Program-made: the position numbers and the translations under genes
Assembly (NCBI RefSeq): GCF_900156825.1
Contig: NZ_FTOV01000014.1
Coordinates: 1 to 64,000, forward strand
Direction: 5' to 3'
Source: Chryseobacterium gambrini
GTDB lineage: Bacteria > Bacteroidota > Bacteroidia > Flavobacteriales > Weeksellaceae
Length of the DNA stretch: 64,000 nt
The notes under the pieces: model-generated
The model's input: only the letters and a program-made list of their open reading frames with translations
Databases searched by the model: none
Told to the model about the DNA's origin: nothing
In this document: in pieces, positions 44,315 through 52,326 of the stretch
How positions within the stretch are numbered: the stretch's first letter is position 1
Layout: each line of letters starts with the position of its first letter

Positions 44315-44378
44315 GTTTTGGCTAAAGCCAGTTGATGTTTTTTAATTTGAAAACGGGCTAAAGCCCGTTCCTATTGAT
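44315..44378. repeat. GGCTAAAGCC-family dispersed palindromic repeat, copy 2
   Basis: TTTTGGCTAAAGCC and AACGGGCTAAAGCCCGTT followed by CCTATTGAT. Around it (44414-44554) lie two copies of the TTTGTGAAA...TTCGTGCAATTAGTG-type repeat, with no gene in this ~300-bp gap. Confidence 0.85.
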
Positions 44379-44556
44379 GCGGATAACTTTATTATTTTTT
44401 TTTATAAAATCAAGCTTGTGCAATTTGTGAAAACATTAGCAATTAGAAAACTGAGCAAAGTCCTTTCCTATTGATTCTATTAGTTCATTATTTATTCTTA
44501 ATTACAAAAATAAATTTGTGAAATTTGTGAAAAGATTCGTGCAATTAGTGTTTAAA

Positions 44557-45186
44557 CTACAAATAGTTTTTCCCAACAAACAAAAGCAAATCTCCTTTTT
44601 TGTATTCAATGGAAACTTCATCTTCCACAGCAAAATTTCTCGTTCCGATTCTGGAAGTAATATCTAAATTTCCGTTTGTTAAAGCCCAGTTTAATCCTTT
44701 GGTCGTAATATTTTCAACTGACGGAAACGGATACAAAGAAATCATTTTGTCTTTCACTCCTGTTACAACAAATTCTTTCGGGATAAAATAATATTCTGAA
44801 AATTCATCATAGAATTTGATATCGAATTGATCTTTAAAACCAAAAGCAACGGTAAGATTTCCCAGAAAATGATCCTGCTCTCCTCCACTTCCTCCGAAAA
44901 CATCTACTTTTTTAAAATCTTTTTCTGCAATAATTTCCAAAGCTTTCTGAAAATCCGTTTTATCCTGATCGGGCGTGTAAATGAATTTGTCTTCATACAT
45001 ATTTTCATCCGAACCGGAATGCGAGTCGAAATCACCGGAAATAAAATCCAGCTTATCTAAAGGGAAATTCAGATTTTTAAGATAATGAAAAGCACCGTCT
45101 GTACAGGCAATGAGGCTGTATTCTTCAGTGTCGGGAAAAGATTTGGGAGGATCTCCGTTGATGAAAAGCAGTACTTTATCTTTCAT
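44557..45186 (-). CDS. thiamine pyrophosphokinase
   Basis: 209 aa from ATG 45186 (MKDKVLLFINGDPP); a longer frame from 45246 overlaps most of the end of the upstream gene and lacks support. Motifs of the family: ACTDGAFHYL, ISGDFDSHS (GDFDS), YTPDQDKTDFQKAL and GGSGGEQDHFLGN. It transfers pyrophosphate from ATP to thiamine to give the cofactor TPP. It overlaps the adenosyltransferase gene by 11 bp, so the two cofactor genes are probably co-translated. Confidence 0.9.
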   Translation of the reverse strand: MKDKVLLFINGDPPKSFPDTEEYSLIACTDGAFHYLKNLNFPLDKLDFISGDFDSHSGSDENMYEDKFIYTPDQDKTDFQKALEIIAEKDFKKVDVFGGSGGEQDHFLGNLTVAFGFKDQFDIKFYDEFSEYYFIPKEFVVTGVKDKMISLYPFPSVENITTKGLNWALTNGNLDITSRIGTRNFAVEDEVSIEYKKGDLLLFVGKNYL

Positions 45187-45745
45187 TCGGGTTCCAGTAT
45201 TCTTCCGGTTCGTTGTTGATTTTTGAAATATATCTTGCCAAAACAAAAAGATAGTCGGAAAGTCTGTTGAGATATTTAATGAGTTCAGGACGTACTTCTT
45301 CCGATTCGTTTAAGAAAACCAAAGAACGTTCTGCTCTTCTGCAGATTGTACGTGCTGCATGTAAAAATGTTGCTGCTTTTCCGCCTCCGGGAAGGATAAA
45401 ATACTGAAGCGGTTCGCATTTTTCGTCAAAAGCATCCATCCAGTTTTCGAGTTCTTCGATTTCGGCATCTGAAATGATTAAAGGAAGTCGCGATTTTCCG
45501 TTTGCCAACATGAGTTTATCCACCGGAGTCGCCGCTTCGGAACCTACAGTAAATAAATCGAACTGGATTTTTTTAAGTTGTCTTAACACTTCTTCATCTT
45601 CAATATGGCTTTTGGCGATTCCGATGAAGGAATTCAGCTCGTCTATATTTCCGTAACTCTCGACTCTCGCGCTTGCTTTTGAAACTCTTGTTCCGCCGTA
45701 CAAAGCGGTCTGACCTTTATCTCCTGTTTTCGTATAAATTTTCAT
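45176..45745 (-). CDS. cob(I)alamin adenosyltransferase (PduO type)
   Basis: 189 aa. N-terminal ATP-binding MKIYTKTGDKGQTALYGG, helical bundle with RVESYGNIDELNSFIG, and ARTICRRAERSLVFL give the PduO-family signature. It transfers the adenosyl group of ATP to cob(I)alamin, so the organism probably salvages corrinoids. It lies upstream of thiamine pyrophosphokinase. No cobalamin riboswitch is visible in the 5' region. Confidence 0.93.
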   Translation of the reverse strand: MKIYTKTGDKGQTALYGGTRVSKASARVESYGNIDELNSFIGIAKSHIEDEEVLRQLKKIQFDLFTVGSEAATPVDKLMLANGKSRLPLIISDAEIEELENWMDAFDEKCEPLQYFILPGGGKAATFLHAARTICRRAERSLVFLNESEEVRPELIKYLNRLSDYLFVLARYISKINNEPEEYWNPNER

Positions 45746-45855
45746 AGGACTAAATTAGTTTTTTAAAATTAGGTTTACAAATTTTGAGTTTATGGAACTT
45801 TACATTTCTGATTCCGGCTGCGACCTAGCCCAGATTGCAGCATTTGTCTGAGCTC

Positions 45856-45910
45856 ATTTACTAAGTTTCGGCTGCGGCGGCTTTGCCGCCGCAGCCGAAA
45901 CTTAGTAAAT
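45856..45910. repeat. 55-nt GC-rich perfect palindrome
   Basis: A perfect 26-bp inverted repeat (45856-45881 with 45885-45910) with a TTT loop. The inner arms are nearly all G+C (GGCTGCGGCGGC / GCCGCCGCAGCC) inside AT-rich flanks; no T-run follows. It is the longest member of the family with 864-894 and 9207-9251. Confidence 0.8.
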
Positions 45911-46190
45911 AGCGAGTGCGGAAAGCTGGAAACAGCTTCTAAAAAAATAAACAAATATATACATGTGATTGAGTTAGATCCTTCGACTGCTTCGCGCTCA
46001 GGATGACATCGCTAATACTAACTGTTCTAATAACTTGGATTTTTTGTTTTTTAATAAAAAATGACCGATTAAAAACCGGTCACCCTCAAATTATTTATCT
46101 ACCTAACATTGCTTTAAGTATGATTATCTAACGGAGAAATATTAAAAATTATTTTAAAAAGAAAAAAAAATTTTATCCTGAAAATCCTAC

Positions 46191-46225
46191 TGACAAACTG
46201 TTGTCATCACCCCGGTTTATCTTTG
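46191..46225 (+). promoter_or_regulatory. DinB promoter with palindromic operator
   Basis: TGACAA-ACTG-TTGTCA (46191-46206) is a perfect palindrome, and TATCTTTG (46218-46225) is a full -7 match, 29 bp before the start at 46255. The right half of the palindrome overlaps the probable -33 TTG (46201-46203), so a repressor binding there would block transcription. The WYL regulator at 47133 is the natural candidate. Confidence 0.5.
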
Positions 46226-46254
46226 TATCAACAATAACAAACAACATTAAAACT

Positions 46255-46755
46255 ATGACAACTACAGCAACCAGTACAAAACAGTTTATGACTTCGGAAC
46301 AATTATTAGAACATTGGCAAGGTCACAGAAATTTAACGCGAAGAGTGATCGAGGCGTTTCCTGAAAAGGATTTATTCGAATTTTCTGTTGCGGGAATGAG
46401 ACCGTTCGCAAAGTTAGCGGTTGAGTTAATCAGCATTGGCGGACCTGCTTTGAAGGGAATTGTCGACAAGAATATGGAAGCTTACAATGAGGAAGGTTTT
46501 GTGCCGAAAACGAAGGAGGAACTTCTGAAAAAGTGGGACGAAGAAACGGAAACGATCAATCATTATTTTGCGCAGATTTCGGAGGAGCGTTTTCAGGAGA
46601 CTTTTAATTTATTCGGACAGTATGAATTTCCTGTGTATCAGAATATTCTGTATTTCGTTGATAATGAAATCCATCACCGTGGACAAGGGTATGTTTATTT
46701 AAGAGCTTTGGGAATTGAACCGCCTTTTTTTTGGGAGAGATTTTCGGTTCGTTAA
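46255..46755 (+). CDS. DinB-family protein
   Basis: 166 aa from ATG 46255, chosen because the -7 element and its leader lie upstream of it; an earlier in-frame start at 46201 would fall on the operator. The DinB/YfiT four-helix bundle shows the metal histidines in LEHWQGHRNLTRR and DNEIHHRGQGYVYLRAL. Members are metal-dependent thiol transferases or stress-induced proteins of unknown substrate. It may be repressed via the palindrome at 46191. Confidence 0.85.
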   Translation: MTTTATSTKQFMTSEQLLEHWQGHRNLTRRVIEAFPEKDLFEFSVAGMRPFAKLAVELISIGGPALKGIVDKNMEAYNEEGFVPKTKEELLKKWDEETETINHYFAQISEERFQETFNLFGQYEFPVYQNILYFVDNEIHHRGQGYVYLRALGIEPPFFWERFSVR

Positions 46756-47132
46756 TGCCTTTGTTCAAACTGAAATCATTGATTCTCTCACGAAACCGCA
46801 GTAAGGAAAAAGAGCGGAGATGCATCTCATAGATTAAATTTTAACGTACTTTTATGATCTGCGGATCCGCTCTTCTTTAAACATGAAGTTTGTTTAAGCT
46901 AATTTTAAATTTAACCGCAAAAGACTTTATAGAATTTATTAAGGTATTTCAAAAGGTTTGCAAAAGGAACCTCTGATTTTTGTTAACTTCTGTGTTCTTT
47001 TTATATTAATCATTAAACTTAAAATAACTAAAGTGTTAATCTTTTGCTTCTTTTGCGGTAAAAAATAAAAGTTTAAATAAGTTTATCATTTTAAATTATT
47101 GCCAGAAACCTCAACAGAAATTGTTGGGGTTT
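46756..47132. repeat. hairpin and dispersed repeat downstream of DinB
   Basis: AAGAGCGGA (46810-46818) pairs with TCCGCTCTT (46866-46874) around a 47-nt loop. 46981-47070 is the second copy of the repeat at 29714-29800. No ORF is supported in this 377-bp gap. Confidence 0.6.
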
Positions 47133-48089
47133 TTATTGATGCTTGTCTGCAATCTTTGACAACAAATCATTGAGTTGTACTTTGAGGGTTTCGGGTTCTA
47201 AAATTGTTGCATAATCTGCAAAAGTAATCAGCCAGCGCGGAAATCCGTCTTTGATGGATTCTGTTTCGAAGGTGAGTTCTACCATTCCGTTTTCGGCTTC
47301 AATTTCTTTGGTTAGACCGTAATATTTTTTGGAATTGACCAGAAAAGTCATGATCTTTTTCTCTACCAGAAGTCTTACGTGTGTTTTATTGCCGTTGCTG
47401 CTTTGTCTGTAATCATTAATCTGCCCATACTCTCCTAAAAACGGATTCTGGGTTTTTGAAATCTTTAAAATCCGGTCAATACGAAATTGCCGGAAGTCGT
47501 TTCTCAAGGTACAGTAAGCCATGATGTACCAATAATTGAATTCAAAGAAAACGCCGACTGCTTCAATGGTTCTTGTCGAAATTTCCTCATCAACGGTTTT
47601 ATATTCCATGATTAACTGCCGTTTTTCGGCTATGCTTTCCAGAATCGTGGGAAGAACGTCTTTAATGGTATCTTCGGTTTCGGCATGATACTGAAAAATA
47701 TCAATCTGATTTTCAATATTCTGGATTAGATTTCTGTCGGAAAATTTTAAAACGGAACGCACTTTTTCCATCGCGGTCTGATAATGATTTCCCAAACTCT
47801 GATGCGAAAATTTCTGCATCAGTTTTTCGGCGGTAATGAAACTCAGAACTTCTTCTTTGGTGAACATGACAGGTGGCAGTTTGTAGCCATCCATCAGAGA
47901 GTACCCACTTCCTGCTTCACCAATGATCGGAATTCCTGCATTTTCCAGTGTTTTTACGTCGCGGTAAATGGTTCTTACACTCACATCAAATTTGGCAGCC
48001 AGATCCTGCGCTCTTACAAGCGGTTTCGACTGTAATAGTGTAAGAATTGCGGTGACACGGTCGAGTTTTTTGAGGTAATGGTCGTTCAT
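47133..48089 (-). CDS. WYL-domain (YafY-family) transcription regulator
   Basis: 318 aa. The N-terminal HTH_11 winged helix (~8-65) has VRAQDLAAKFDVSVRTIYRDVKTL; the WYL domain (~140-220) shows EFNYWYIMAYCTLRNDFRQFRIDRI, with YWYIM in place of the canonical WYL; a WCX-type C-terminal extension ends FADYATILEP. WYL domains sense ligands, often nucleic acid or nucleotides, under stress. It is likely to regulate the convergent DinB gene through TGACAA-N4-TTGTCA (46191). Confidence 0.88.
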   Translation of the reverse strand: MNDHYLKKLDRVTAILTLLQSKPLVRAQDLAAKFDVSVRTIYRDVKTLENAGIPIIGEAGSGYSLMDGYKLPPVMFTKEEVLSFITAEKLMQKFSHQSLGNHYQTAMEKVRSVLKFSDRNLIQNIENQIDIFQYHAETEDTIKDVLPTILESIAEKRQLIMEYKTVDEEISTRTIEAVGVFFEFNYWYIMAYCTLRNDFRQFRIDRILKISKTQNPFLGEYGQINDYRQSSNGNKTHVRLLVEKKIMTFLVNSKKYYGLTKEIEAENGMVELTFETESIKDGFPRWLITFADYATILEPETLKVQLNDLLSKIADKHQ

Positions 48090-48105
48090 TGGGTATGAAG
48101 GTCGG

Positions 48106-48226
48106 AGTGTTTTAGTGTTTTTAGTGCTTTAGTGCTTTAGTGTTTTAGTGTTTTAGTGTTTTAGTGTTTTAGTGCTTTAGTGTTTTAGTGTTTTAGTGCT
48201 TTAGTGTTTTAGTGTTTTAGTGTTTT
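48106..48226. repeat. 8-bp VNTR, AGTGYTTT x15
   Basis: Fifteen head-to-tail AGTGTTTT or AGTGCTTT units, one of nine bases, lie just upstream of the WYL regulator start on its minus-strand 5' side. Length changes here could move its promoter. Confidence 0.9.
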
Positions 48227-48235
48227 AGCAAAGTT

Positions 48236-48291
48236 ATCTTTTATCTTTTATCTTTTATCTTTTATCTTTTATCTTTTATCTTTTATCTTTT
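48236..48291. repeat. 7-bp VNTR, ATCTTTT x8
   Basis: Eight perfect ATCTTTT units run through the stop codon of the ABC exporter (TAA at 48283-48285 on the minus strand) and into its last codons. A gain or loss of one unit to the right of the stop shifts the reading frame and alters the C-terminal end. Confidence 0.9.
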
Positions 48292-50094
48292 ATCATTATA
48301 AGTATTAACCAATTTATCCAGATTTAAACTTCTCGCAGAGGCATCAAAAATTTCTCTGTAGGTTCCGTTGATCTGTACCAGTTCATCGTGCGTTCCTCTT
48401 TCTACTACCCTGCCTTTTTTCATGACGTAAATTTTATCAGAATCTAAAATCTGCGATAAAGAATGGGAAATGATAATCACGGTTCTGCCTTCTTTTATGG
48501 CATCCAGAGAATTTTTGATCTGTTCTGTGGCAATGGCATCGAGGCTCGCCGTTGGTTCATCAAGGAAAATAATCGGAGGATTTTTTAAGAATAATCTGGC
48601 GATGGCAATTCTCTGCTGTTGTCCTCCGGAAAGCTGCGTGGCATCGTGATTATATTTTTCGGGTAAATCTAAAATCTGTTCATGCAGATAGGCTTTTTTA
48701 GCCGCTTCCTCAATTTCTTCGAAAGTAGCATTCATATTTCCATAGCGGATATTATCTTCGATACTTCCCTGAAAAATGTGATTTTTCTGGAGCACCAATC
48801 CCAAATCGTTTCTCAGAAAAGTATTGTCAAAATGATTGAGATCTATCCCATCCAAAAATATTTCTCCAGAATCGGGAAGGTAAAATTTGCATAAAAGATT
48901 AATGACTGTTGATTTTCCGGCTCCGCTTAATCCGACCAAAGCAGTGGTTTTTCCGTTTTCAAATTTCATGGAAACATCGTGTAAAGCCTGTGTCCCGTTT
49001 GGATACGTGAAATTGATGTTTTTTAATTCAAAATTTCCTTTAATATCCTTTTCTATAAAATTTCCGTTCGGTTCTTTCTCGTCGTCTGCATTTAAAATAT
49101 CAAAATAACCTTCTGCATAGATCATCGCGTCATTCATGTCATCATAAATTCTGTGCAGTTGTCGAATGGGAGCCGAAACATTATTGAAAAGCATGATGTG
49201 AAGCATAATCGCGCCAATGGTCATCTGCTGATCCAGAACGAGGTAAACCGTCAGAAGGATTATCAAAACCACTCCGAACTGTTCAATAAACGTTTTTAAA
49301 CCATCATAAATAAAGTTCGTCTTTCTTGTAAACATCTGACTTTCCATCAACTGCATCTGCAAGTCGTACTGTTTTTTTCCTTCGAATTTTTCACGGACAA
49401 AACTTTTAATCACCATGATGGAATTAATTAGATTTAAAAGTCCTGAAGTTTTCTGTTCACGCTGGTTTCGCAGAGTTCTTCTCACTCCGCTTAATTTCTT
49501 CGCCTGTAATGAGCTTACATAAAAATAGATGGGAACAATGATGGTGGAAACAATTCCCACATATACATTTTGCAGATACATGATAACCAATGCAATAATT
49601 GAATTTGAAAACAGCGGAAGCATATCTATAAAAAAGTTCTGCACCAGTCGTGTTAGGCTTTCAATTCCTCTGTCTATTCTGATCTGTAGTTTTCCGGATT
49701 CGTGGTTTTCATCATTAAAATAAGCCACTCTGTAGGTTAAAATTTTGTCGATGGCAGATTGTGCGAGAATAGAACTTACATTAATCCTGATCTTTTCGCC
49801 ATAGAATTTCTGTCCGAAATTGATGAAAATATTCAGCAGTTCTTTTCCAAATAATATAACGGAGATGATAAAGAGAATATGAATTCCTTCCGACATCGGA
49901 TGCGGAAGATGCGTAAGTTTGGTTACCTCATCCACCGTATATTTTAAAACCAAAGGATTGACCTGCGCCGCCAAAGCTCCTAAAAAAGTAAGAAAAAGCG
50001 TTCCGTAGATCATCAAACGATACGGTCTGATAAAAGGAACAAGCTGTTTATAAATTCCGAATAAGGTGACAGTTCTGTTGAATGGTTTTGCCAT
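48283..50094 (-). CDS. ABC transporter, fused permease-ATPase exporter
   Basis: 603 aa half-exporter. Six transmembrane helices (~1-320), then the ATPase: Walker A GLSGAGKST (~390), ABC signature LSGGQQQR and Walker B IIFLDEPTASLD with the H-loop in IISHSL. It resembles MsbA/LmrA-type lipid or multidrug exporters and should work as a homodimer. No adjacent second half is present. The stop lies inside the 7-bp VNTR. lptB lies 83 bp upstream on the same strand. Confidence 0.93.
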   Translation of the reverse strand: MAKPFNRTVTLFGIYKQLVPFIRPYRLMIYGTLFLTFLGALAAQVNPLVLKYTVDEVTKLTHLPHPMSEGIHILFIISVILFGKELLNIFINFGQKFYGEKIRINVSSILAQSAIDKILTYRVAYFNDENHESGKLQIRIDRGIESLTRLVQNFFIDMLPLFSNSIIALVIMYLQNVYVGIVSTIIVPIYFYVSSLQAKKLSGVRRTLRNQREQKTSGLLNLINSIMVIKSFVREKFEGKKQYDLQMQLMESQMFTRKTNFIYDGLKTFIEQFGVVLIILLTVYLVLDQQMTIGAIMLHIMLFNNVSAPIRQLHRIYDDMNDAMIYAEGYFDILNADDEKEPNGNFIEKDIKGNFELKNINFTYPNGTQALHDVSMKFENGKTTALVGLSGAGKSTVINLLCKFYLPDSGEIFLDGIDLNHFDNTFLRNDLGLVLQKNHIFQGSIEDNIRYGNMNATFEEIEEAAKKAYLHEQILDLPEKYNHDATQLSGGQQQRIAIARLFLKNPPIIFLDEPTASLDAIATEQIKNSLDAIKEGRTVIIISHSLSQILDSDKIYVMKKGRVVERGTHDELVQINGTYREIFDASARSLNLDKLVNTYNDKR

Positions 50095-50177
50095 ACGATG
50101 ATTTTAAATAAAAAACGTACCGTTTTACAGAGAAAAAGGTACGTTTTATTCTATTTTTCAGCAAATAATTGCCTTAT

Positions 50178-51239
50178 TTAATTTTCGAATACGTAAGTTG
50201 TAAGGTAATGTAGCTCAGGTTTACTCGCTGCTTTTGAGTCTGATTCTGCCTTTTCTAAAGAATACATTGAATTAATTTCTTTCTTCTGAAACACAAAAGA
50301 ATTATTGGCATTTTTATCAACCACCTCATTAAAAATATGCTGAATTTCGGAATTTCCCAATGAGGCAAAACTGATGTCTTCAAAGCCATGCATTAATCTT
50401 AGATCATCAAACTGAGCAAAATTTTCGTCCACAAAATTCTGAAACTGGGTTTTAGAATCGAAATTTCCAGCCCAGATATTATATCCGTAACTTTTCTTTT
50501 GCGGTTTGTCGAAAATGCTTTGGTAAACGAAGTTTTCTCCTAAATAAGCTTCTCTTACCTGCGGATCGTTTGCCAGTTCTTCAGGAAGTCCTTCTTTCAG
50601 AATTCTTCCTTCAAACATAATGTATGTTTTGTTGGTAATAGCCAAAGTCTGCTGTACGTTGTGGTCGGTAATCAGGATTCCGATGTTTTTATCGGTCAAA
50701 CTTCTTACGATTTTCTGGATATCTTCAACCGCAATCGGGTCTACTCCGGCGAAAGGTTCATCCAGAAGAATAAAACTCGGATCGGTGGCAAGACATCTTG
50801 CGATCTCTGTTCTACGTCTTTCCCCACCGGACAAAAGATCTCCACGGTTTTTACGAACGTGCTGTAAGGAAAATTCTTCAATCAGCTCATCACATTTCAT
50901 CTGCTGTTCGCGTTTTGAAAGCTTGGTCAACTGTAAAACGCCCATGATATTGTCTTCCACGGAAAGTTTACGGAAAACAGACGCTTCCTGAGCCAAATAA
51001 CCAATACCTTTCTGAGCTCTGCGATACATGGCATCGGTTGTAATTTCCTGTTTATCGAGGAAAATTTTTCCGGAAGTAGGCTTAACCAAACCGACAATCA
51101 TATAAAACGAAGTGGTTTTTCCTGCTCCGTTCGGACCAAGCAAACCCACAATTTCTCCCTGCTGAACCTGTACAGAAACGCCTTTTACTACTTTTTTAGG
51201 ACCGTATTCTTTGATTAAGTTTTCTCCGCGTAAAATCAT
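50178..51239 (-). CDS. lptB: LptB lipopolysaccharide ABC ATPase with C-terminal extension
   Basis: 353 aa, about 110 longer than LptB normally is (~241). Residues 1-~241 are a complete LptB: Walker A GPNGAGKTT (35-43), Q-loop YLAQEASVFRKLSV, signature LLSGGERRR and Walker B FILLDEPFAGVDPIAVEDIQ. It powers LPS transport to the outer membrane. Residues ~255-330 are foreign to LptB (YNIWAGNFDSKTQF, FVDENFAQFDDLR, NNSFVFQKKE) and resemble Imm22-type small proteins, a tentative match. The fusion needs explanation; a missed stop is ruled out because the frame is continuous. Confidence 0.9.
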   Translation of the reverse strand: MILRGENLIKEYGPKKVVKGVSVQVQQGEIVGLLGPNGAGKTTSFYMIVGLVKPTSGKIFLDKQEITTDAMYRRAQKGIGYLAQEASVFRKLSVEDNIMGVLQLTKLSKREQQMKCDELIEEFSLQHVRKNRGDLLSGGERRRTEIARCLATDPSFILLDEPFAGVDPIAVEDIQKIVRSLTDKNIGILITDHNVQQTLAITNKTYIMFEGRILKEGLPEELANDPQVREAYLGENFVYQSIFDKPQKKSYGYNIWAGNFDSKTQFQNFVDENFAQFDDLRLMHGFEDISFASLGNSEIQHIFNEVVDKNANNSFVFQKKEINSMYSLEKAESDSKAASKPELHYLTTYVFEN

Positions 51240-51415
51240 AAGGGCAAAGATAAAGTTTTTTTGAATTCAAATTTTAGATTACAAAATGGACTTGAAAGTT
51301 TTGTGAAATTTTAATACATCGTTTAAAGATTCTTCGAATAATATTTAACTCAAAATTTTTAAAAACTTTATTTTATTTCCATAATTTTAGACTTTCATCA
51401 ACACTTATTATTACT

Positions 51416-52144
51416 ATGGAAAATAATCAACAGCTTACCGAGCTTTTAGCTTTAGATCTTGGTGTAAACATCATCAACCGAAGACCTTATGCGAAAGAAG
51501 TTTTCAAATGGCAGGATATGGATCTGCTTCCGCATTCTTCCACCGATACTTTGCTTTGTGAAATCTACGAATGGAACGGAAGAAACTGGAGAACCACGAA
51601 TAATAATCTCATAGGCTATTTATTTGGCAGCGACCAGTTAAGTACGGTTAAAAATCAACTGATGAATGTTCAGAAATTTCCGGCTCTGATTCCTGATTTT
51701 GAATTTACGAAAGACAGCATGATTGAATTCGGACTTGCTCTTCCCTCTCTTTTCAATATCGGAATTAAAGGCGACATTAAAAGCGCCAAAGATTTTTCTG
51801 TAAAAGTAAACGGCGTTACAAAATCCAGAATCACCAACATAGATTCTCCGGGAATAGAAATCCTTAGAAAATATTCTGAATTTACGCAAAACGAATCCAG
51901 ATCATACAGAAAGAACATCAAATTTAATTATCTGAGTACTTCTTTATTTTATGCAGAAAGTGTGGAAATTAATCTTGAAAAAGACGCAGGCGTGAATCTT
52001 GATGTGAGTTTCCAGACACAGGATGTTGAAGTGAAAGCCAATATTGATACAGATACAAAAAAGAATTTCGTTCTGAAATATACGGGAAACCAAGCTCCTT
52101 TTGCTGCAAAATTTACAAAAGGAAAAGATTTTAATATTTCCTGA
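51416..52144 (+). CDS. conserved protein of unknown function
   Basis: 242 aa, no signal peptide or membrane segment. The N-terminal part (NNQQLTELLALDLGVNII, LLPHSSTDTLLCEIYEWNGRNW) and a beta-rich C-terminal half (SLFYAESVEINLEKDAGVNL, TDTKKNFVLKYTG) are visible, but I do not recognise a family. Beta-rich toxin- or pore-like folds were considered without a decisive motif. It runs opposite to hemB, with a bidirectional terminator between them. Confidence 0.65.
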   Translation: MENNQQLTELLALDLGVNIINRRPYAKEVFKWQDMDLLPHSSTDTLLCEIYEWNGRNWRTTNNNLIGYLFGSDQLSTVKNQLMNVQKFPALIPDFEFTKDSMIEFGLALPSLFNIGIKGDIKSAKDFSVKVNGVTKSRITNIDSPGIEILRKYSEFTQNESRSYRKNIKFNYLSTSLFYAESVEINLEKDAGVNLDVSFQTQDVEVKANIDTDTKKNFVLKYTGNQAPFAAKFTKGKDFNIS

Positions 52145-52204
52145 TATTCTTATAATCGGGTTTTAGCCAAAGCTTACAATCATCAATCATTTTCTTTGGT
52201 TTCA

Positions 52205-52275
52205 AAATAAGTTTTGGCTAAAGCCTAATTTGGAGTTCATCAAAAAAAAACGGGCTAAAGCCCGTTTCTATTGAT
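52205..52275. repeat. GGCTAAAGCC-family dispersed palindromic repeat, copy 3
   Basis: AAATAAGTTTTGGCTAAAGCC, spacer, then AACGGGCTAAAGCCCGTT and CTATTGAT, the same parts in the same order as copies 1 and 2. Confidence 0.85.
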
Positions 52276-52302
52276 AAAAACATTTCGATCCGAAATGTTT
52301 TT
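52276..52302. terminator. bidirectional terminator
   Basis: A perfect 12-bp stem (52276-52287 with 52291-52302) with an ATC loop lies between the convergent unknown gene and hemB. Confidence 0.8.
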
Positions 52303-52326
52303 TATTTAAAGTATAATTTGAAAAAA

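Larger units (their letters stand above)
45746..46254. other. repeat-bearing intergenic region
   Basis: 509 bp holding the 55-nt palindrome (45856-45910), a GATCCTTCGACTGCTTC...GGATGACA element (45977-46008), a hairpin with an upstream A-run (46062-46082) and the promoter/operator of the DinB gene. No ORF is supported. Confidence 0.6.

Noticed and set aside
45746..46254. Cobalamin riboswitch upstream of the adenosyltransferase
   Set aside because: No B12-box-like sequence was seen; the region holds repeats and the DinB promoter instead.
48106..48291. CRISPR or coding low-complexity
   Set aside because: These are 8-bp and 7-bp perfect tandem repeats, not repeat-spacer pairs.
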